64,000 bases of DNA from Streptomyces sp. NBC_01446 (GCF_026340095.1 NZ_JAPEPO010000001.1:1178001-1242000); one strand, 5' to 3'. Counted from the stretch's first letter, positions 17,206 through 27,879 are shown. Notes: a model not told the origin generated them from the letters alone. Numbers and translations: made by a program.

Positions 17206-18884
17206 CCGATCGGGTCGCCCTCGCGCTCCGTGCCCTGGCCCGGCCCGATCCGGATCTCGAAGTCGCCGTCGTACTGCTCGTGTCCGGCGATGACCGCCGC
17301 CTCGACGGCCTCGACGCCCAGGTCGCCGCGGACGATCAGCGGGTCGTGGCGCAGGTCCCGCATCAGGGCCACGCACATCCCGATCATGACGAGGGTGAAG
17401 GGCGCGGCGACGAGGATCGTCAGGTTCTGCAGGCCTGTCAGCGCGTTGCCCGAGCCGTTGCCGATGAGGAGCATGACGGCGGCGACGGCTCCGGTGACGA
17501 CGCCCCAGAAGATGACCACGAAGCGGCCGGGTTCGAGGGCTCCCTTCTGCGAGAGCGTGCCCATCACGATGGAGGCCGCGTCGGCGCCGGACACGAAGAA
17601 GATCCCGACGAGGATCATCACGAGCAGGCTCGTCGCGGTGGCGATGGGGAACTCGTGCAGAACACCGAAGAGTTGGGCCTCGGGGGTGGAGGCGCTGCCG
17701 AGTGCGCCGCCCTCCTTCAGGCTCATCGCCGTACCGCCGAAGACCGCGAACCAGATGAGGCTGACGGTGCTGGGCACGAGGATGACGCCGCCGACGAACT
17801 GCCGGATCGTGCGGCCCTTGCTGATGCGGGCGATGAACATGCCGACGAACGGCGTCCAGGAGATCCACCACGCCCAGTAGAAGACCGTCCAGCTGCCCAG
17901 CCAGGCCGCGACGCCCCTGCCGCTGGACGCCTCCGTCCTGCCGATGAGCTGGGGCAGGTCACCGAGATACGCGCCCAATGACGTGGGCACGAGGTCGAGG
18001 ACCAGGATCGTCGGCCCGGCGATGAACACGAACACGACCAGGATCAGGGCGAGGACCATGTTGATGTTGGACAGCCACTGGATGCCCTTCTCGACCCCGG
18101 ACACCGCCGAGGCGACGAAGGCGACGGTGAGGACCGCGATGATGGTGACGAGAAGCCCTGTGCTCGCCGTGTCCATCCAGTGGAGCACCTCGAATCCGCT
18201 GCCGATCTGCAGGGCGCCGAGGCCGAGGGACGCGGCGGAGCCGAAGAGCGTGGCGAAGATCGCGACGATGTCGATGACGCGGCCCCAGGCCCCGTGCGCG
18301 TGCCGCTCGCCGATCAGCGGCACGAAGACCGAGCTGATGGTCTGCCGGCGGCGGCGCCTGAACGTGCTGTAGGCGATGGCCAGTCCGACGACGGCGTAGA
18401 TCGCCCAGGGGTGCAGCGTCCAGTGGAAGAGGGTCGTGGCCATGGACGTCTCCATGGCCTGGGCGGAGTCGACGGGCTGGGTGCCCGGCGGGTGCGTGGT
18501 GTAGTGGGCGAGGGGCTCGCTGACTCCGTAGAACATCAGGCCGATGCCCATGCCGGCGCTGAACATCATGGCGACCCAGGAGACGGTCCTGAACTCGGGC
18601 GTCTCGCCCTCGTCGCCCAGCGTGATCTTCCCGTACCGGCTGATCGCCAGCCAGAGGGCGAAGACGACGAAGCCGGACGCGGCCAGCATGAACGCCCAAC
18701 CGCCGTTGTGGATCAGCCCTTTGAGGAGGCGTGTCGAGATGTCCTCAAGGGAGTCGGTGGCGACGGAGCCCCAGATGACGAACGCCACGGTGAGTGCGGC
18801 TGTCACGCCGAACACCACCCGGTCGGTCGCCGGACTCCGTCGCCCCGTCGCCTCCGCGGCAGGTTTGATTTCGGGATTGTTCAC
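17202..18884 (-). CDS. BCCT family betaine/choline/carnitine transporter
   Basis: A 560-residue membrane protein importing a quaternary-ammonium compatible solute with Na+ or H+. It has 12 predicted hydrophobic helices. The BCCT glycine stretch MMFSAGMGIGLMFYGVSEPL follows helix 2, and the tryptophan-rich signature WTVFYWAWWISWTPFVGMFIARIS contains the substrate cage residues. The C-terminal cytoplasmic tail is short (ending EREGDPIG) and terminates at a TAG that belongs to the adjacent repeat element, so the original tail may have been different. GTG start at 18884. It is monocistronic by spacing. Confidence 0.92.
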   Translation of the reverse strand: MNNPEIKPAAEATGRRSPATDRVVFGVTAALTVAFVIWGSVATDSLEDISTRLLKGLIHNGGWAFMLAASGFVVFALWLAISRYGKITLGDEGETPEFRTVSWVAMMFSAGMGIGLMFYGVSEPLAHYTTHPPGTQPVDSAQAMETSMATTLFHWTLHPWAIYAVVGLAIAYSTFRRRRRQTISSVFVPLIGERHAHGAWGRVIDIVAIFATLFGSAASLGLGALQIGSGFEVLHWMDTASTGLLVTIIAVLTVAFVASAVSGVEKGIQWLSNINMVLALILVVFVFIAGPTILVLDLVPTSLGAYLGDLPQLIGRTEASSGRGVAAWLGSWTVFYWAWWISWTPFVGMFIARISKGRTIRQFVGGVILVPSTVSLIWFAVFGGTAMSLKEGGALGSASTPEAQLFGVLHEFPIATATSLLVMILVGIFFVSGADAASIVMGTLSQKGALEPGRFVVIFWGVVTGAVAAVMLLIGNGSGNALTGLQNLTILVAAPFTLVMIGMCVALMRDLRHDPLIVRGDLGVEAVEAAVIAGHEQYDGDFEIRIGPGQGTEREGDPIG

Positions 18885-18923
18885 CCCTCAGGACCTACCA
18901 CAAATGAGGCGAATGCCCCGGAT

Positions 18924-20225
18924 TCAGCAGGTTGTGTCGGGCTCCCCCTCGATGAGGTGGTACGGAGCACGCGCGTCGAGGAGCAGCGTCACGAGCGCCC
19001 GTTCGGACTGACGCAGCGGCACGAACACCCCTTCCCCCGCCCGGTCCTTGCGCACCGTGATCCCGTGCAGCGCCAGCTTGTCCTTCACGGCCGCGTACTG
19101 CGCCGCGTCGAGACGGTAGCCGCACGGCGGGTTCTGGATGATCTCCGCGGGTTCGGCCGGGTCGTTGTCCGCGCCGCCGACGTAGACGGGTCCGCGGTCG
19201 CGGTAGCCGGCCACGCGGGCGGCGCCGGTGGCCGCCTCGATCCTGCCACGATGCTGATCGGTGAACGTGAACAAGCCGCCGAGAGCAGAGAGTTGGCTCT
19301 TCACCCGACGCCGGTTGTTGAGCGCCGGGTCGGCCTTCTCCGCGTCGGTCTGGGGGTCGACGCGGCTCTCGATGAGCAGTCCGACCGCGTGCTTCACGCC
19401 GGAGACGTTGCGCAGGATGCGCTCCTGCCCGTCCCCCGCGGTCTGCTTGACGGGCTCACCGGTCACCGGGTCGGTCCAGATGCCGTACGTGCCGGTGGAG
19501 TATCCGCCCGAGTTGGCGGCAGGACGGACGTACGCCCTGGAGAGGGTCTCCGCCTCGTCGTGGACCTGGGTGTCGGTGTTGAGGTTGCGCGGCCAGAGGT
19601 CGAAGAGGTCCTTGTCGTAGTACTTGGGTGTGGCCCCGTACTCGTGAAGGTCGTAGATCACGTCGGGCTTGCGGTCGCGGATGACGGCGGCCATGGCCCG
19701 CGCCTCGGCGGTGTCCAGGGCGATGTGGTCGCGGTTGATGTCGACACCGTCGGAGTTGCCGCGGGTGTTCGCGGCGCGGCCGTCGGGGTTGGCGGTGGGG
19801 ACGACGAGCAGGGTGGTGCGGGACAGGAAGGCCTGCGTCTTCTTGTCCTTGGCGTAGGCGAGATCACGGATCGTGGTGAGACACGCCTCGCGGCCGGACG
19901 GTTCGTTGCCGTGCTGGCTGCAGATGAGCAGCACGGTGTTCGCGGTCCGGTGCTCGCCGATGCGGACGAGCTGGACGGGCCTGCCCTGCTTGGTCGTGCC
20001 GGCCGTGTCGACGGAGACGCGGTCACTGCCCTTGTCGACCGCCGCGAGGAAGTCCTGCTCCTCGGGCTGACTGGTCCAGTCGGCTCCGTCGCGCTGCTCG
20101 AAGCCGGTTCGCGGCACCGCGGAGGACGCCTGGGCCGGGGCCGTGAGCAGGGGCGCGGCGAGGGCGGCCGCCGTCGCGGCCAGGGCGAGGGTACGGATGT
20201 GGGGTGTCATGGAGCGCGGTGTCAT
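18924..20225 (-). CDS. secreted M14 family zinc carboxypeptidase
   Basis: A 433-residue exported peptidase with a signal peptide (hydrophobic stretch [21 protein letters not shown], cleavage near residue 33). The zinc ligands of the M14 fold appear as [10 protein letters not shown] (His and Glu) and, later, DLHEYG (His). [21 protein letters not shown] is the typical substrate-binding region. It is probably a carboxypeptidase or related amidase acting outside the cell. Its ATG overlaps the stop of the upstream peptidase gene by 4 nt (ATGA), so the two are translationally coupled. Confidence 0.88.
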   Translation of the reverse strand: MTPRSMTPHIRTLALAATAAALAAPLLTAPAQASSAVPRTGFEQRDGADWTSQPEEQDFLAAVDKGSDRVSVDTAGTTKQGRPVQLVRIGEHRTANTVLLICSQHGNEPSGREACLTTIRDLAYAKDKKTQAFLSRTTLLVVPTANPDGRAANTRGNSDGVDINRDHIALDTAEARAMAAVIRDRKPDVIYDLHEYGATPKYYDKDLFDLWPRNLNTDTQVHDEAETLSRAYVRPAANSGGYSTGTYGIWTDPVTGEPVKQTAGDGQERILRNVSGVKHAVGLLIESRVDPQTDAEKADPALNNRRRVKSQLSALGGLFTFTDQHRGRIEAATGAARVAGYRDRGPVYVGGADNDPAEPAEIIQNPPCGYRLDAAQYAAVKDKLALHGITVRKDRAGEGVFVPLRQSERALVTLLLDARAPYHLIEGEPDTTC

Positions 20226-22189
20226 CGGGCACTGCCTCCCGGGACAGGGCGGAACGGGCGGGGGTCGGCCAGGCGCTCGGGTGCCGACGTGCGCGGCGCG
20301 GCGGTGTGGGTGCCGGCCGTGGCGGACGCGAACGCGTGGGCTCCGCCGACGAACGGGACGCGCGCGGACGTCCTGGCCAGGTCGAGGGTGAGCGTGGGCT
20401 TGGTGGACGGCGGGTCGATGAGGTCCTTGTCGGTGCCCGCGACGATCAGCGCGAGGCGGTGGCCCGCCGGCACGACATGGTCACTCGGGGCCAGGTCGAG
20501 GGTGATCGTGTAGGGCTTGCCCGGGGTGAGCGGCCTGCCCGTGCGGTCGGAGGCGTAGTTGCCGAGGTCGGCCCAGCCGCGGCTGAACACGGTCCGGTCG
20601 ACGTCGGCGGTCTTGGCCTCGGTCCGCAGGAAGCAGGAGCTGTCGCCGGCCGTGCTCGCGCCCCAGCAGGTGCGGTCGGTGAGCGTGGTGATGCCCTCCC
20701 CGGCGTCGGCGTAGTCGCGGATGGTGGCCGGGCCGAGGTCGACGAGGACGGCCGAGAGGTGGGCGGTCGTGGTCGACGGGGTGGCGGTGACGGTGACCTT
20801 CGACGAGCCGGACAGGCGCAGGTCCTTGCCGAGCGGCTCGGTGATGAACCCGGCCTTGTCGGGCGTCGACTTGTCGATCTGCGCGGCCCAGTCGGTCTCG
20901 CTCAGCTTCGGGTCGTCGGTGAACGTCTCGGTGCCCGAGCCGTGCTTCAGGCCGAGCTTGCCGACACCGGCGGCGCTGCCCTTGGCGGGGCTCAGGCGCA
21001 CGGCGTCGGTGGTGCGGGGCGGCCAGACGCGGTCAGTGGTCCAGTGGTCGGGGGTGCGTTCGATGTCGGCCATCGGCTCGCGGTCCACGCCGTTGTCGTA
21101 GCCGAGGAGTTCATGGTCGAACCAGCGGTGGAGAGTGTCGACCCAGGCGCTGCGGCGGGAGTCGAAGGGGTCGACATGGCCGGTCTGCGCGAGCCAGATC
21201 TTGCGGTCGACGCCGGCCTTCGCGAGGGCGTCCCACCACTGGCCGAAGTGCTTGGCGCGGACGTTGAGGTCCTGCATGCCGTGCACGACGAAGACGCTGG
21301 CCTTGACCTTGCCGGCGTCGGGCACGTAGTTCCGCTCGTCCCACAGGCCGGTCCAGTCGCCGGTCCTGGGCGCTTCGTCGACAAGTCGCTTCTGCACGGT
21401 GGCGCAGCGCGCGCGGGCCTCGGGGCTCTCGACGTAGTCGGACAGCCACTCGGGTCCGCTGTCGTACAGGGGCGCGCCCTGCTGGAAGTAGTAGTCGTAC
21501 CACGAGGAGATGCCGCCGATCGGGACGATCGTCTTCAGGCCCTCGACTCCGGTGGCGGCGACGCCGTTCGCGATGGTGGCGTCGTAGCTCTTGCCGATCA
21601 TGCCGGTTCTGCCGTTGGTCCAGCCGGCCTTGGCGCGTTCGGTGCCCGTGCGGGTCGTGTAGCCCTTGCCGCGGCCGTTCAGCCAGTCGACGACGGCCTT
21701 GCCGGACTGGATGTCGGAGCGGCCGCCGACGTCGACACAGCCGTCGGAGCGGTTGGTTCCGGCGAGGTCGACGGCGACGAAGGCGTAGCCGCGCGGCACG
21801 AAGTAGTTGTCGTAGTACAGCGGGAACTGGACGACGTTGCCATGCTCGTCGTACGTCTTCAGCTGGCTCTCGTTGCCGCGGCCGCAGCAGGAGTAGTACG
21901 GGCTCGCGTCCATGATCACGGGGACTTTGCGGCCCTGCTGCGCGGGTTCGCGCGGCCGGATGATGTCGACGGCGACCCGGTCGGTCTTTCCGTCGCCGTC
22001 CCCGTCGAGCCGGGTGTCGACCCAGACGGATTCGCGGATGGCCTTGTCGTACGAGTAGACGGGCTTCGACTCGCGGGGCGCGGCACTCTGGGCGGCCCCG
22101 GGAGAGACGAGGACGGCAAGGAGTGCGGCGGCGGCCGCTGTCGCAAGCGTCCTCCACAGGGGGCGCGTGCGTCTCTCAGGTATCGGCAT
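20222..22189 (-). CDS. secreted Xaa-Pro dipeptidyl-peptidase / CocE-NonD family serine hydrolase
   Basis: A 655-residue exported alpha/beta hydrolase. A signal peptide covers residues ~1-36 ([21 protein letters not shown]). The nucleophile motif is GMIGKSYDA (Ser). The Asp and His of the triad are probably in [10 protein letters not shown] and [10 protein letters not shown]. The C-terminal half is a beta-rich jelly-roll typical of X-Pro peptidases ([10 protein letters not shown]). It likely removes N-terminal X-Pro dipeptides and works with the co-transcribed M14 carboxypeptidase in extracellular protein use. TAGCTT lies 7 nt upstream of the ATG, suggesting a leaderless transcript. Confidence 0.9.
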   Translation of the reverse strand: MPIPERRTRPLWRTLATAAAAALLAVLVSPGAAQSAAPRESKPVYSYDKAIRESVWVDTRLDGDGDGKTDRVAVDIIRPREPAQQGRKVPVIMDASPYYSCCGRGNESQLKTYDEHGNVVQFPLYYDNYFVPRGYAFVAVDLAGTNRSDGCVDVGGRSDIQSGKAVVDWLNGRGKGYTTRTGTERAKAGWTNGRTGMIGKSYDATIANGVAATGVEGLKTIVPIGGISSWYDYYFQQGAPLYDSGPEWLSDYVESPEARARCATVQKRLVDEAPRTGDWTGLWDERNYVPDAGKVKASVFVVHGMQDLNVRAKHFGQWWDALAKAGVDRKIWLAQTGHVDPFDSRRSAWVDTLHRWFDHELLGYDNGVDREPMADIERTPDHWTTDRVWPPRTTDAVRLSPAKGSAAGVGKLGLKHGSGTETFTDDPKLSETDWAAQIDKSTPDKAGFITEPLGKDLRLSGSSKVTVTATPSTTTAHLSAVLVDLGPATIRDYADAGEGITTLTDRTCWGASTAGDSSCFLRTEAKTADVDRTVFSRGWADLGNYASDRTGRPLTPGKPYTITLDLAPSDHVVPAGHRLALIVAGTDKDLIDPPSTKPTLTLDLARTSARVPFVGGAHAFASATAGTHTAAPRTSAPERLADPRPFRPVPGGSAR

Positions 22190-22196
22190 GGGGCGG

Positions 22197-22202
22197 AAGC
22201 TA
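22197..22202 (-). promoter_or_regulatory. -10 hexamer, leaderless peptidase operon
   Basis: TAGCTT on the minus strand ends 7 nt before the ATG of the X-Pro peptidase gene, with no Shine-Dalgarno between. Confidence 0.45.
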
Positions 22203-22393
22203 CCCCGGTCAACTCCCGCGCAAAAGAGGGCAGTCCGTGACGATGAAAGGTGCGATGAAAGGTGTGTGGGACGTTATGGCACATGTCGGCCGAATGGCGA
22301 TCGTGTGACACGTGAGGCCATGGACATGACCGGGGCGGGAGGGGCTGAATAGGGTCGGCAACAACGTTCACGGCCCTACGACTTGGAGCTTTC

Positions 22394-23884
22394 GTGTACC
22401 GCAGACTCATCGCCCCGGGCGCACTGGCGGCCGCTCTCATGCTGGCGATCCCGGCATCGGCGGCGGACTTCGCGCCTGGGGCATCGGGCATCGGCGACCC
22501 CTACTACCCGGACTACGGGAACGGCGGCTATGACGTCTCCCACTACGACCTGCGGCTGAAGTACCAGCCGAAGACGGACCTCCTGGAGGGCACGGCGACG
22601 ATCCTCGCCACGTCCACGCAGGACCTCTCGCGCTTCGACCTCGACTTCGGCCTCAAGGTCAGCGAGGTCCTCGTCAACGGCAAGAAGGCCAAGTTCGCCA
22701 CGTCCGGCGTGGAGGAGCTCGAGATCACTCCGCCGGCGGGCCTGCCCAAGGGATCGACGTTCACCGTCGTCGTCCGCTACGCGGGCAAACCGTCCGACGT
22801 GAAGCTGTACGGCTTCACGTCCCCGCAGCGCACCGCGGACGGGGCCGTCTTCGCCAACGAGCCGGAGTCCGCGGCCTGGTGGTTCCCGTCGAACGACCAC
22901 CCGCGCGACAAGGCGACGTACGACGTGTCGGTGGCCGTGCCGGACGGGACGCAGGCGATCTCCAACGGCGTGCTCCAGTCGCAGTCGTCGAAGCTCGGCT
23001 GGACGCGCTTCAACTGGCGCTCCAACAAGCCGCAGGCGACGTATCTGACCACCCTCGCGGTCGGCAAGTTCGACATCACGACCGACAAGACGGCGGACGG
23101 CCTGCCGGTCGTGAACGCGTACAGCAAAGACCTGGGCGACAACTACGGCGCGGCGCGCGCGAGCGTCGAGCGGACCACCGAGGTCGCCGAGTGGCTGGAG
23201 ACGAAGTTCGGGAAGTACCCGTTCAACGCGCTCGGCGGGTACGTCCCGAACGTGCCGTCGCACTTCGCGCTCGAGACGCAGACGCGGCCCTTCTACTCCC
23301 CCGCGCAGTTCGCGAACGGCTCCAACGTGTCGGTGATCGTGCACGAGCTGGCGCACCAGTGGTACGGCGACAGCGTCTCCGTCGACGGCTGGAAGGACAT
23401 CTGGATCAACGAGGGCTTCGCCCGCTACAGCCAGTGGCTGTGGTCGGAGAAGGAGGGCGAGGGCACGGCACAGGAGCTGGCGGACTACGTGTACGCGCAG
23501 CACCCGGCCGACGACGCGTTCTGGAAGGTGAAGCCCGGTGACCCGGGCGCGGAGAACCAGTTCGACATCGCCGTGTACGACCGCGGCGCGCTGGCCATCC
23601 AGGCGCTGCGCAACGAGGTCGGCGAGAAGAAGTTCGCCGCGATCCTCAAGGGCTGGCCGCAGGAGCACGCGTACGGGAACGCGAAGGTCTCCGACTTCGT
23701 GAAGTTCGCCGAGAAGGTCTCGGGCAAGCCCCTGGCCGGTCTCTTCGACACGTGGCTCTACCAGGCGTCGAAGCCGGGCACGGCCGCGGCGCAGCGGGAC
23801 CGGGTGGCGCGGGCCGGGGTGGCGCCGGCGAAGCCGAAGTCGTGGAAGCAGATCGCCGCGACGAACTCGGTGCACGACCACTGA
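22394..23884 (+). CDS. secreted M1 family metallopeptidase
   Basis: A 496-residue exported zinc aminopeptidase. A signal peptide is present (APGALAAALMLAIPASAA). The beta-rich N-terminal domain is followed by the zinc site HELAHQWYGD with the downstream Glu in WINEGFARY, 18 residues on as usual. It lacks the large C-terminal ARM-like domain of cytosolic PepN enzymes, so it is the short secreted form. GGAGCT 6 nt before the GTG gives a usable ribosome-binding site. It is convergent with the MpaB-like gene, with a small hairpin (CTGACGCAC...) across the stop codons. Confidence 0.9.
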   Translation: MYRRLIAPGALAAALMLAIPASAADFAPGASGIGDPYYPDYGNGGYDVSHYDLRLKYQPKTDLLEGTATILATSTQDLSRFDLDFGLKVSEVLVNGKKAKFATSGVEELEITPPAGLPKGSTFTVVVRYAGKPSDVKLYGFTSPQRTADGAVFANEPESAAWWFPSNDHPRDKATYDVSVAVPDGTQAISNGVLQSQSSKLGWTRFNWRSNKPQATYLTTLAVGKFDITTDKTADGLPVVNAYSKDLGDNYGAARASVERTTEVAEWLETKFGKYPFNALGGYVPNVPSHFALETQTRPFYSPAQFANGSNVSVIVHELAHQWYGDSVSVDGWKDIWINEGFARYSQWLWSEKEGEGTAQELADYVYAQHPADDAFWKVKPGDPGAENQFDIAVYDRGALAIQALRNEVGEKKFAAILKGWPQEHAYGNAKVSDFVKFAEKVSGKPLAGLFDTWLYQASKPGTAAAQRDRVARAGVAPAKPKSWKQIAATNSVHDH

Positions 23885-23899
23885 CGCACGGAGTGCCTG

Positions 23900-24763
23900 T
23901 CAGCGGGCGCGGGCCGCTTCGGCGGCTCGTGCCCGTCTCGCCATCGGCAGATAGCGCAGGCGCTCCGGCAGGAGCGGCGCCACCCGCCGTACGACCGCGC
24001 CGAACCGTCTCAGCCCGCGCTCCTGGGCCGGGGTCCATGGCAGGCCGATGGCCTCCCGCGCGTCGGGCGGCATCAGCCCGATCGTGAGGAAGCGGCGGAA
24101 GCGGGCCAGCGGGGGCAGCAGCACCGGCCACAGTGCGCGCAGCGCGAGCCTGACCGGCAGCGGCCCGCGGTCGGGCGGCGGGACAGGCACGTCGACCGCG
24201 ACGAGTTCACGGACGACCGTGGTCAGCTCGATCTCGTCGGCCAGGACCTTGCGGTAGTAGGGCCAGAATTCCTCGACGGTCTGCGGCATGTCCCGGTCGT
24301 GCAGGCCGAGGATCCGGCCGACCTGGAGCCACTCCGCGTAGAGCCGGCGCTCCTGCGTCTCGGTGAAGGGACGGCGGCCGAGGTAGCGCTGGGCCTGGCG
24401 GTAGACGGGGAAGCCGGTGGCGTGGACCCAGGCGTAGTAGGCGGGGGTCAGCGCGTGGTAGCTGCGGCCCCGGGTGTCGGTGCCGCGGATGGTGCGGTGG
24501 AGCTGCCGCAGGCGGCGCCCCTCCTGCGCGGCGGCGTCACCGCCGTAGACCCACAGCATCACCGAGCGCAGGGAGCGCTCGCCGCGGCCCCAGGGGTCCG
24601 TGCGGAACACGGAGTGCTCGTCTACGCCGGCGCCGACGGCCGGGTGGGCGACCTGAAGGGTGAGCGCCGCCGGAAGCGCGAGCAGAGACCGCACCTCACC
24701 TGCGATGTCCCACAGGATGCCGCCGGGCGGGGGCGGCTCCGGATCGGGCTCGTGCTGCTTCAT
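23900..24763 (-). CDS. oxygenase MpaB family protein (DUF2236)
   Basis: A 287-residue helical protein of the family formerly DUF2236, whose members include the fungal MpaB oxygenase and latex-clearing-type haem proteins. Conserved features are the N-terminal WDIAGEVRSLLALPAALTLQVAHPAVGAGV and the YHALTPAYYAWVHATGFPVYRQ segment, which contains the His residues probably used as cofactor ligands, plus the YWPYYRK-like FWPYYRKVL. No signal peptide is seen. The substrate is unknown. ATG at 24763 is supported by GGGGAG upstream. Confidence 0.82.
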   Translation of the reverse strand: MKQHEPDPEPPPPGGILWDIAGEVRSLLALPAALTLQVAHPAVGAGVDEHSVFRTDPWGRGERSLRSVMLWVYGGDAAAQEGRRLRQLHRTIRGTDTRGRSYHALTPAYYAWVHATGFPVYRQAQRYLGRRPFTETQERRLYAEWLQVGRILGLHDRDMPQTVEEFWPYYRKVLADEIELTTVVRELVAVDVPVPPPDRGPLPVRLALRALWPVLLPPLARFRRFLTIGLMPPDAREAIGLPWTPAQERGLRRFGAVVRRVAPLLPERLRYLPMARRARAAEAARAR

Positions 24764-24831
24764 GCGGCTCCCCAGCGGTTCCCGGGTGATACGTGATCCA
24801 GTATGCGACCCCGGGACCCCGGTGGTACCGG

Positions 24832-25155
24832 TCAGGGGTGTGCCATGCCGCCACTGCCCGTCGACTCACTGCCCAACCGGGACGCCAGGTCGGACGCGAG
24901 CTCCGAGACGCAGGTGCGCAGGTCCGTCTCGGCGGCGGCGACCGGGCCGAGCGGCACGCCGGTGAGGTCCGCGCGGGGCCGGACGGGGGCGCACTGGCAA
25001 GGCTGAGGCGGTTGCTCGCACCCAGGGGCGGCCGCGCCCTGCGCGCCGGACCACCGCCGCGCCCGGCCGAGGACCCCCGCCGCGAACAGGGCGACCGATG
25101 CGCCGACTTGACCCACCTTGAGGTGGAATTCCAGGGGCAGGGGTACAAGGGCCAT
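24832..25155 (-). CDS. hypothetical protein (doubtful)
   Basis: A possible 107-residue protein in the ~550-nt space between the MpaB-like and permease genes. It begins MALVPLPLEFHLKVGQVGASVALFAAGVLG, a hydrophobic stretch that could be one membrane segment, and continues with Cys- and Pro-rich sequence. Codon third positions are less uniformly G/C than in neighbouring genes, and I recognise no family. It may simply be an open frame in GC-rich DNA. Nothing else in this gap looks coding. Confidence 0.3.
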   Translation of the reverse strand: MALVPLPLEFHLKVGQVGASVALFAAGVLGRARRWSGAQGAAAPGCEQPPQPCQCAPVRPRADLTGVPLGPVAAAETDLRTCVSELASDLASRLGSESTGSGGMAHP

Positions 25156-25321
25156 GCCTTGGGCCTACCCGACCACCCCCGACTCGCAACGTGCGGCGAA
25201 GCCCCGGTGGTCCTGCACCGTCACCACGATGCCCAACGGCACGGTGGCGCCACCTCGAAGACATGGGCGATCTTCGATATGACGCCACCGTAGGGGCTGC
25301 CGCTGACAGTGGGGGGCGGCG

Positions 25322-26794
25322 CTATTCGCCGTCGGTCAGCTTGGCCAGTTCCTGGGTCGCCTCGCGCCGGATGCGGCGGCGGGCGGCGAACCAGCCCGCG
25401 ACGAGCAGGACCACGATGACCGGGATCAGCATCAGGGTCTTGCGGCCCGTGTCCGGGTCGTTCCACATGAGGCCGAGCACGAGCAGCAGGAAGACGATCG
25501 TGACGATCTCGGTGACCGGGGACCAGGGCAGGCGGAACGACGGCCGCTTGATCAGGCCCTGCTTGGCCCGCCGGACGAACGCCAGGTGGGCGACCATGAT
25601 CATGACCCAGGTGCCGATGATGCCGATCGAGGAGACCTCGATGACGATCTCGAAGGCGTCGTGCGGGAGGAGGTAGTTGAGGCCCACGCCCAGGACGCCG
25701 ACACCGGCGGTGAGCAGGATGCCGCCGTACGGCACCTGGCTGCGGTTCATGCGTGCGGTGAACTTCGGCGCGGAGCCCGACATCGCCATGGAGCGCAGGA
25801 TGCGGCCGGTGGAGTAGAGGCCGGAGTTGAGGCTGGACATGGCCGCGGTGAGCACGACCAGGTTCATGATGTCGCCGATGCCGCCGACGCCCAGCTTGCT
25901 GAACAGCGTGACGAACGGGCTCTCGTCCGACGAGTACACCGAGGACGGGAGCAGCAGCGCGAGCAGCACCACCGAGCCGCAGTAGAAGAGACCGACGCGC
26001 CACATGATCGAGTTCACCGCGCGCGGGACGACCTTCTGCGGGTCGGCGGTCTCGCCCGCCGCGACACCCACCAGCTCCAGGGCGGCGTAGGCGAAGACGA
26101 CGCCCTGCATCACGAGGATCACCGACATGGTGCCGCTCGGCATGAATCCGCCGTGGTCCGTGATCATGCTCAGGCCCGGGGTCTGGCCGTCGATCGGGTG
26201 CTGGGTGGCGATCAGGAAGATGCCCACGAACAGGAAGGCGACGAGCGTGGCCACCTTGATGATCGCGAACCAGAATTCCATCTCGCCGAAGTACTTCACC
26301 GAGATCAGGTTCACGCCGAGCACGACCGCGAGGGCGATCAGTGCGAGCACCCACTGCGGAATGGTCGTGAAGGCACTCCAGTACTGGGTGTACAGGGCGA
26401 TCGCGGTGATGTCCGCGATGCCTGTCATCGACCAGTTCAGGAAGTACATCCAGCCGGCGACGTAGGCGCCCTTCTCGCCGAGGAACTCACGCGCGTACGA
26501 CACGAAGGAACCGGAGGACGGCCGGTACACGACCATCTCACCGAGGGCGCGCACGACCAGGTACGCGAAGACTCCGCAGACGAGGTACGCGACGGCGAGT
26601 GCGGGGCCCGCCGAGTGGAGGCGGCCACCCGCTCCGAGGAACAGTCCGGTACCGATCGCGCCACCGATCGCGATCATGTTGACGTGGCGGGCCTTGAGGT
26701 CCTTGCTGTAGCCGGCGTCACCCGCGTCGGCGGGCGCCTGGGACGCATCTGTGCGGGATGCGTCCAGCGCCGTGTTGGCGGCTTCCTTGCTCAC
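25322..26794 (-). CDS. amino-acid permease, APC superfamily
   Basis: A 490-residue importer with 12 hydrophobic helices. The family signature IAIGGAIGTGLFLGAGG lies in helix 1, and helix 6-8 regions read VVFAYAALELVGVAAGETADP. It is closest in style to the AAT family (GABA, asparagine, aromatic or basic amino-acid permeases); the substrate cannot be fixed. GTG at 26794 follows AGGGA. It is divergent from the MerR regulator across a 344-nt gap, so the regulator could control it. Confidence 0.9.
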   Translation of the reverse strand: MSKEAANTALDASRTDASQAPADAGDAGYSKDLKARHVNMIAIGGAIGTGLFLGAGGRLHSAGPALAVAYLVCGVFAYLVVRALGEMVVYRPSSGSFVSYAREFLGEKGAYVAGWMYFLNWSMTGIADITAIALYTQYWSAFTTIPQWVLALIALAVVLGVNLISVKYFGEMEFWFAIIKVATLVAFLFVGIFLIATQHPIDGQTPGLSMITDHGGFMPSGTMSVILVMQGVVFAYAALELVGVAAGETADPQKVVPRAVNSIMWRVGLFYCGSVVLLALLLPSSVYSSDESPFVTLFSKLGVGGIGDIMNLVVLTAAMSSLNSGLYSTGRILRSMAMSGSAPKFTARMNRSQVPYGGILLTAGVGVLGVGLNYLLPHDAFEIVIEVSSIGIIGTWVMIMVAHLAFVRRAKQGLIKRPSFRLPWSPVTEIVTIVFLLLVLGLMWNDPDTGRKTLMLIPVIVVLLVAGWFAARRRIRREATQELAKLTDGE

Positions 26795-27138
26795 GTGGGG
26801 GGATCCCTCTGTGGTGCCCGGATCGCTCCGGGGTCCGGATGTGCTGCGGCCCGCGACATTCCTGACATGGCGCGGACCGACTGTGCACCTTCCCCCACGA
26901 GGCGAGCAGCACGCGGTGGCGGAGATCACATAGCGGGACTTCTCACATGATGATCAGCCTCTGTACAGCGGGTTCGGCGAGGCGTATAAGCACTCGCTCA
27001 TTCCCGAACGACCCCTGGGTGCCCGCCTTTTCCGTCGCAGCGCGCTTTCACAACATTGGTGTGTCAGCAATACTGTTGAACCTACCGGGCGTGGAACCGG
27101 AGCACGGCAGGTCGCGGACCCGAGAAGCGAGGCGCAGC
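26795..27138. promoter_or_regulatory. divergent permease/MerR regulatory region
   Basis: No gene is seen here. Notable sites are TAAGCACTCGCTCA (26987-27000), which resembles a site upstream of the acyl-CoA operon, and CAACATTGGTGTGTCAGCAATACTGTTG (27052-27079), which has CAACA...TGTTG arms placed like an autoregulatory MerR operator spanning a promoter. Confidence 0.45.
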
Positions 27139-27879
27139 ATGACGACGGACACCGAGGATCCGACGCTCACGGTCGACGAACTGGCCGCGCGCGCGGGCGT
27201 CACCGTCCGTACGATCCGCTTCTACAGCACGAAGGGCCTGCTCCCGCCGCCCGTGATCGGGCCGCGCCGGGTCGGCCACTACGGCCGGGACCACCTCTCC
27301 CGGCTCGCGCTCATCGAGGAGCTCCAGCACCAGGGCATGACGCTCGCGGCGATCGAGCGGTATCTGGAGCAGCTGCCCCCGGACCTGAGCGCGGACGACC
27401 TGGCGATCCACCGCGCCCTGGTGGCGACCTGGGCCCCGGACTCGGCGGAGGACGTCACACGGGCCGAGCTGGAGCGCCGGGCCGGGCGGGCCCTGTCCCG
27501 GGAGGATCTGGACCGGCTCGCCGCGATGGGCGTCGTCGCGTACCAGGAGGACAGCGACAGCTTCCGCGTGGACCCCGGTCTGCTGCGGCTCGGGGTGGAG
27601 CTGCTCGGGGTGCCGATCGCGCACGAGACGATCCTCGCGGCGCGCACCGTCCTCATGGAGCACACGCGGGACGCCGCCCAGGAGCTGACGCGGCTGTTCC
27701 GCGACGAGGTGTGGGGGCCCTACCGGGAGCGGGAGTCGAACCCCGAGGATCCCTCGCACGTGGCGGCGATGAAGTCGCTGTCGGCCCATATGCAGCCGAT
27801 GGTGGTGCAGGCCCTCGTGACCGCGTTCCAGCGGTCGCTCAAGGAGCAGTTGCGGGAGGCGTTCCGCGCCGAGGGCTGA
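27139..27879 (+). CDS. MerR family transcriptional regulator
   Basis: A 246-residue regulator. The N-terminal winged helix-turn-helix is TVDELAARAGVTVRTIRFYSTKGLLPPP, followed by HYGRDHLSRLALIEELQHQGMTL and a long C-terminal effector domain with no Cys-rich metal site, arguing for an organic ligand. It lies tail to tail with fadB, separated by a shared hairpin, and diverges from an amino-acid permease. Position next to the acyl-CoA degradation operon suggests, without proof, a role in fatty-acid or amino-acid catabolism. Confidence 0.87.
   Translation: MTTDTEDPTLTVDELAARAGVTVRTIRFYSTKGLLPPPVIGPRRVGHYGRDHLSRLALIEELQHQGMTLAAIERYLEQLPPDLSADDLAIHRALVATWAPDSAEDVTRAELERRAGRALSREDLDRLAAMGVVAYQEDSDSFRVDPGLLRLGVELLGVPIAHETILAARTVLMEHTRDAAQELTRLFRDEVWGPYRERESNPEDPSHVAAMKSLSAHMQPMVVQALVTAFQRSLKEQLREAFRAEG

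Noticed and set aside
18180..22240. Very long plus-strand open frames (about 700-780 codons) across the BCCT and peptidase genes
   Set aside because: They lie antisense to three clear genes with signal peptides, motifs and coupled starts, and have the Gly/Arg/Val-rich look of GC-rich shadow frames.
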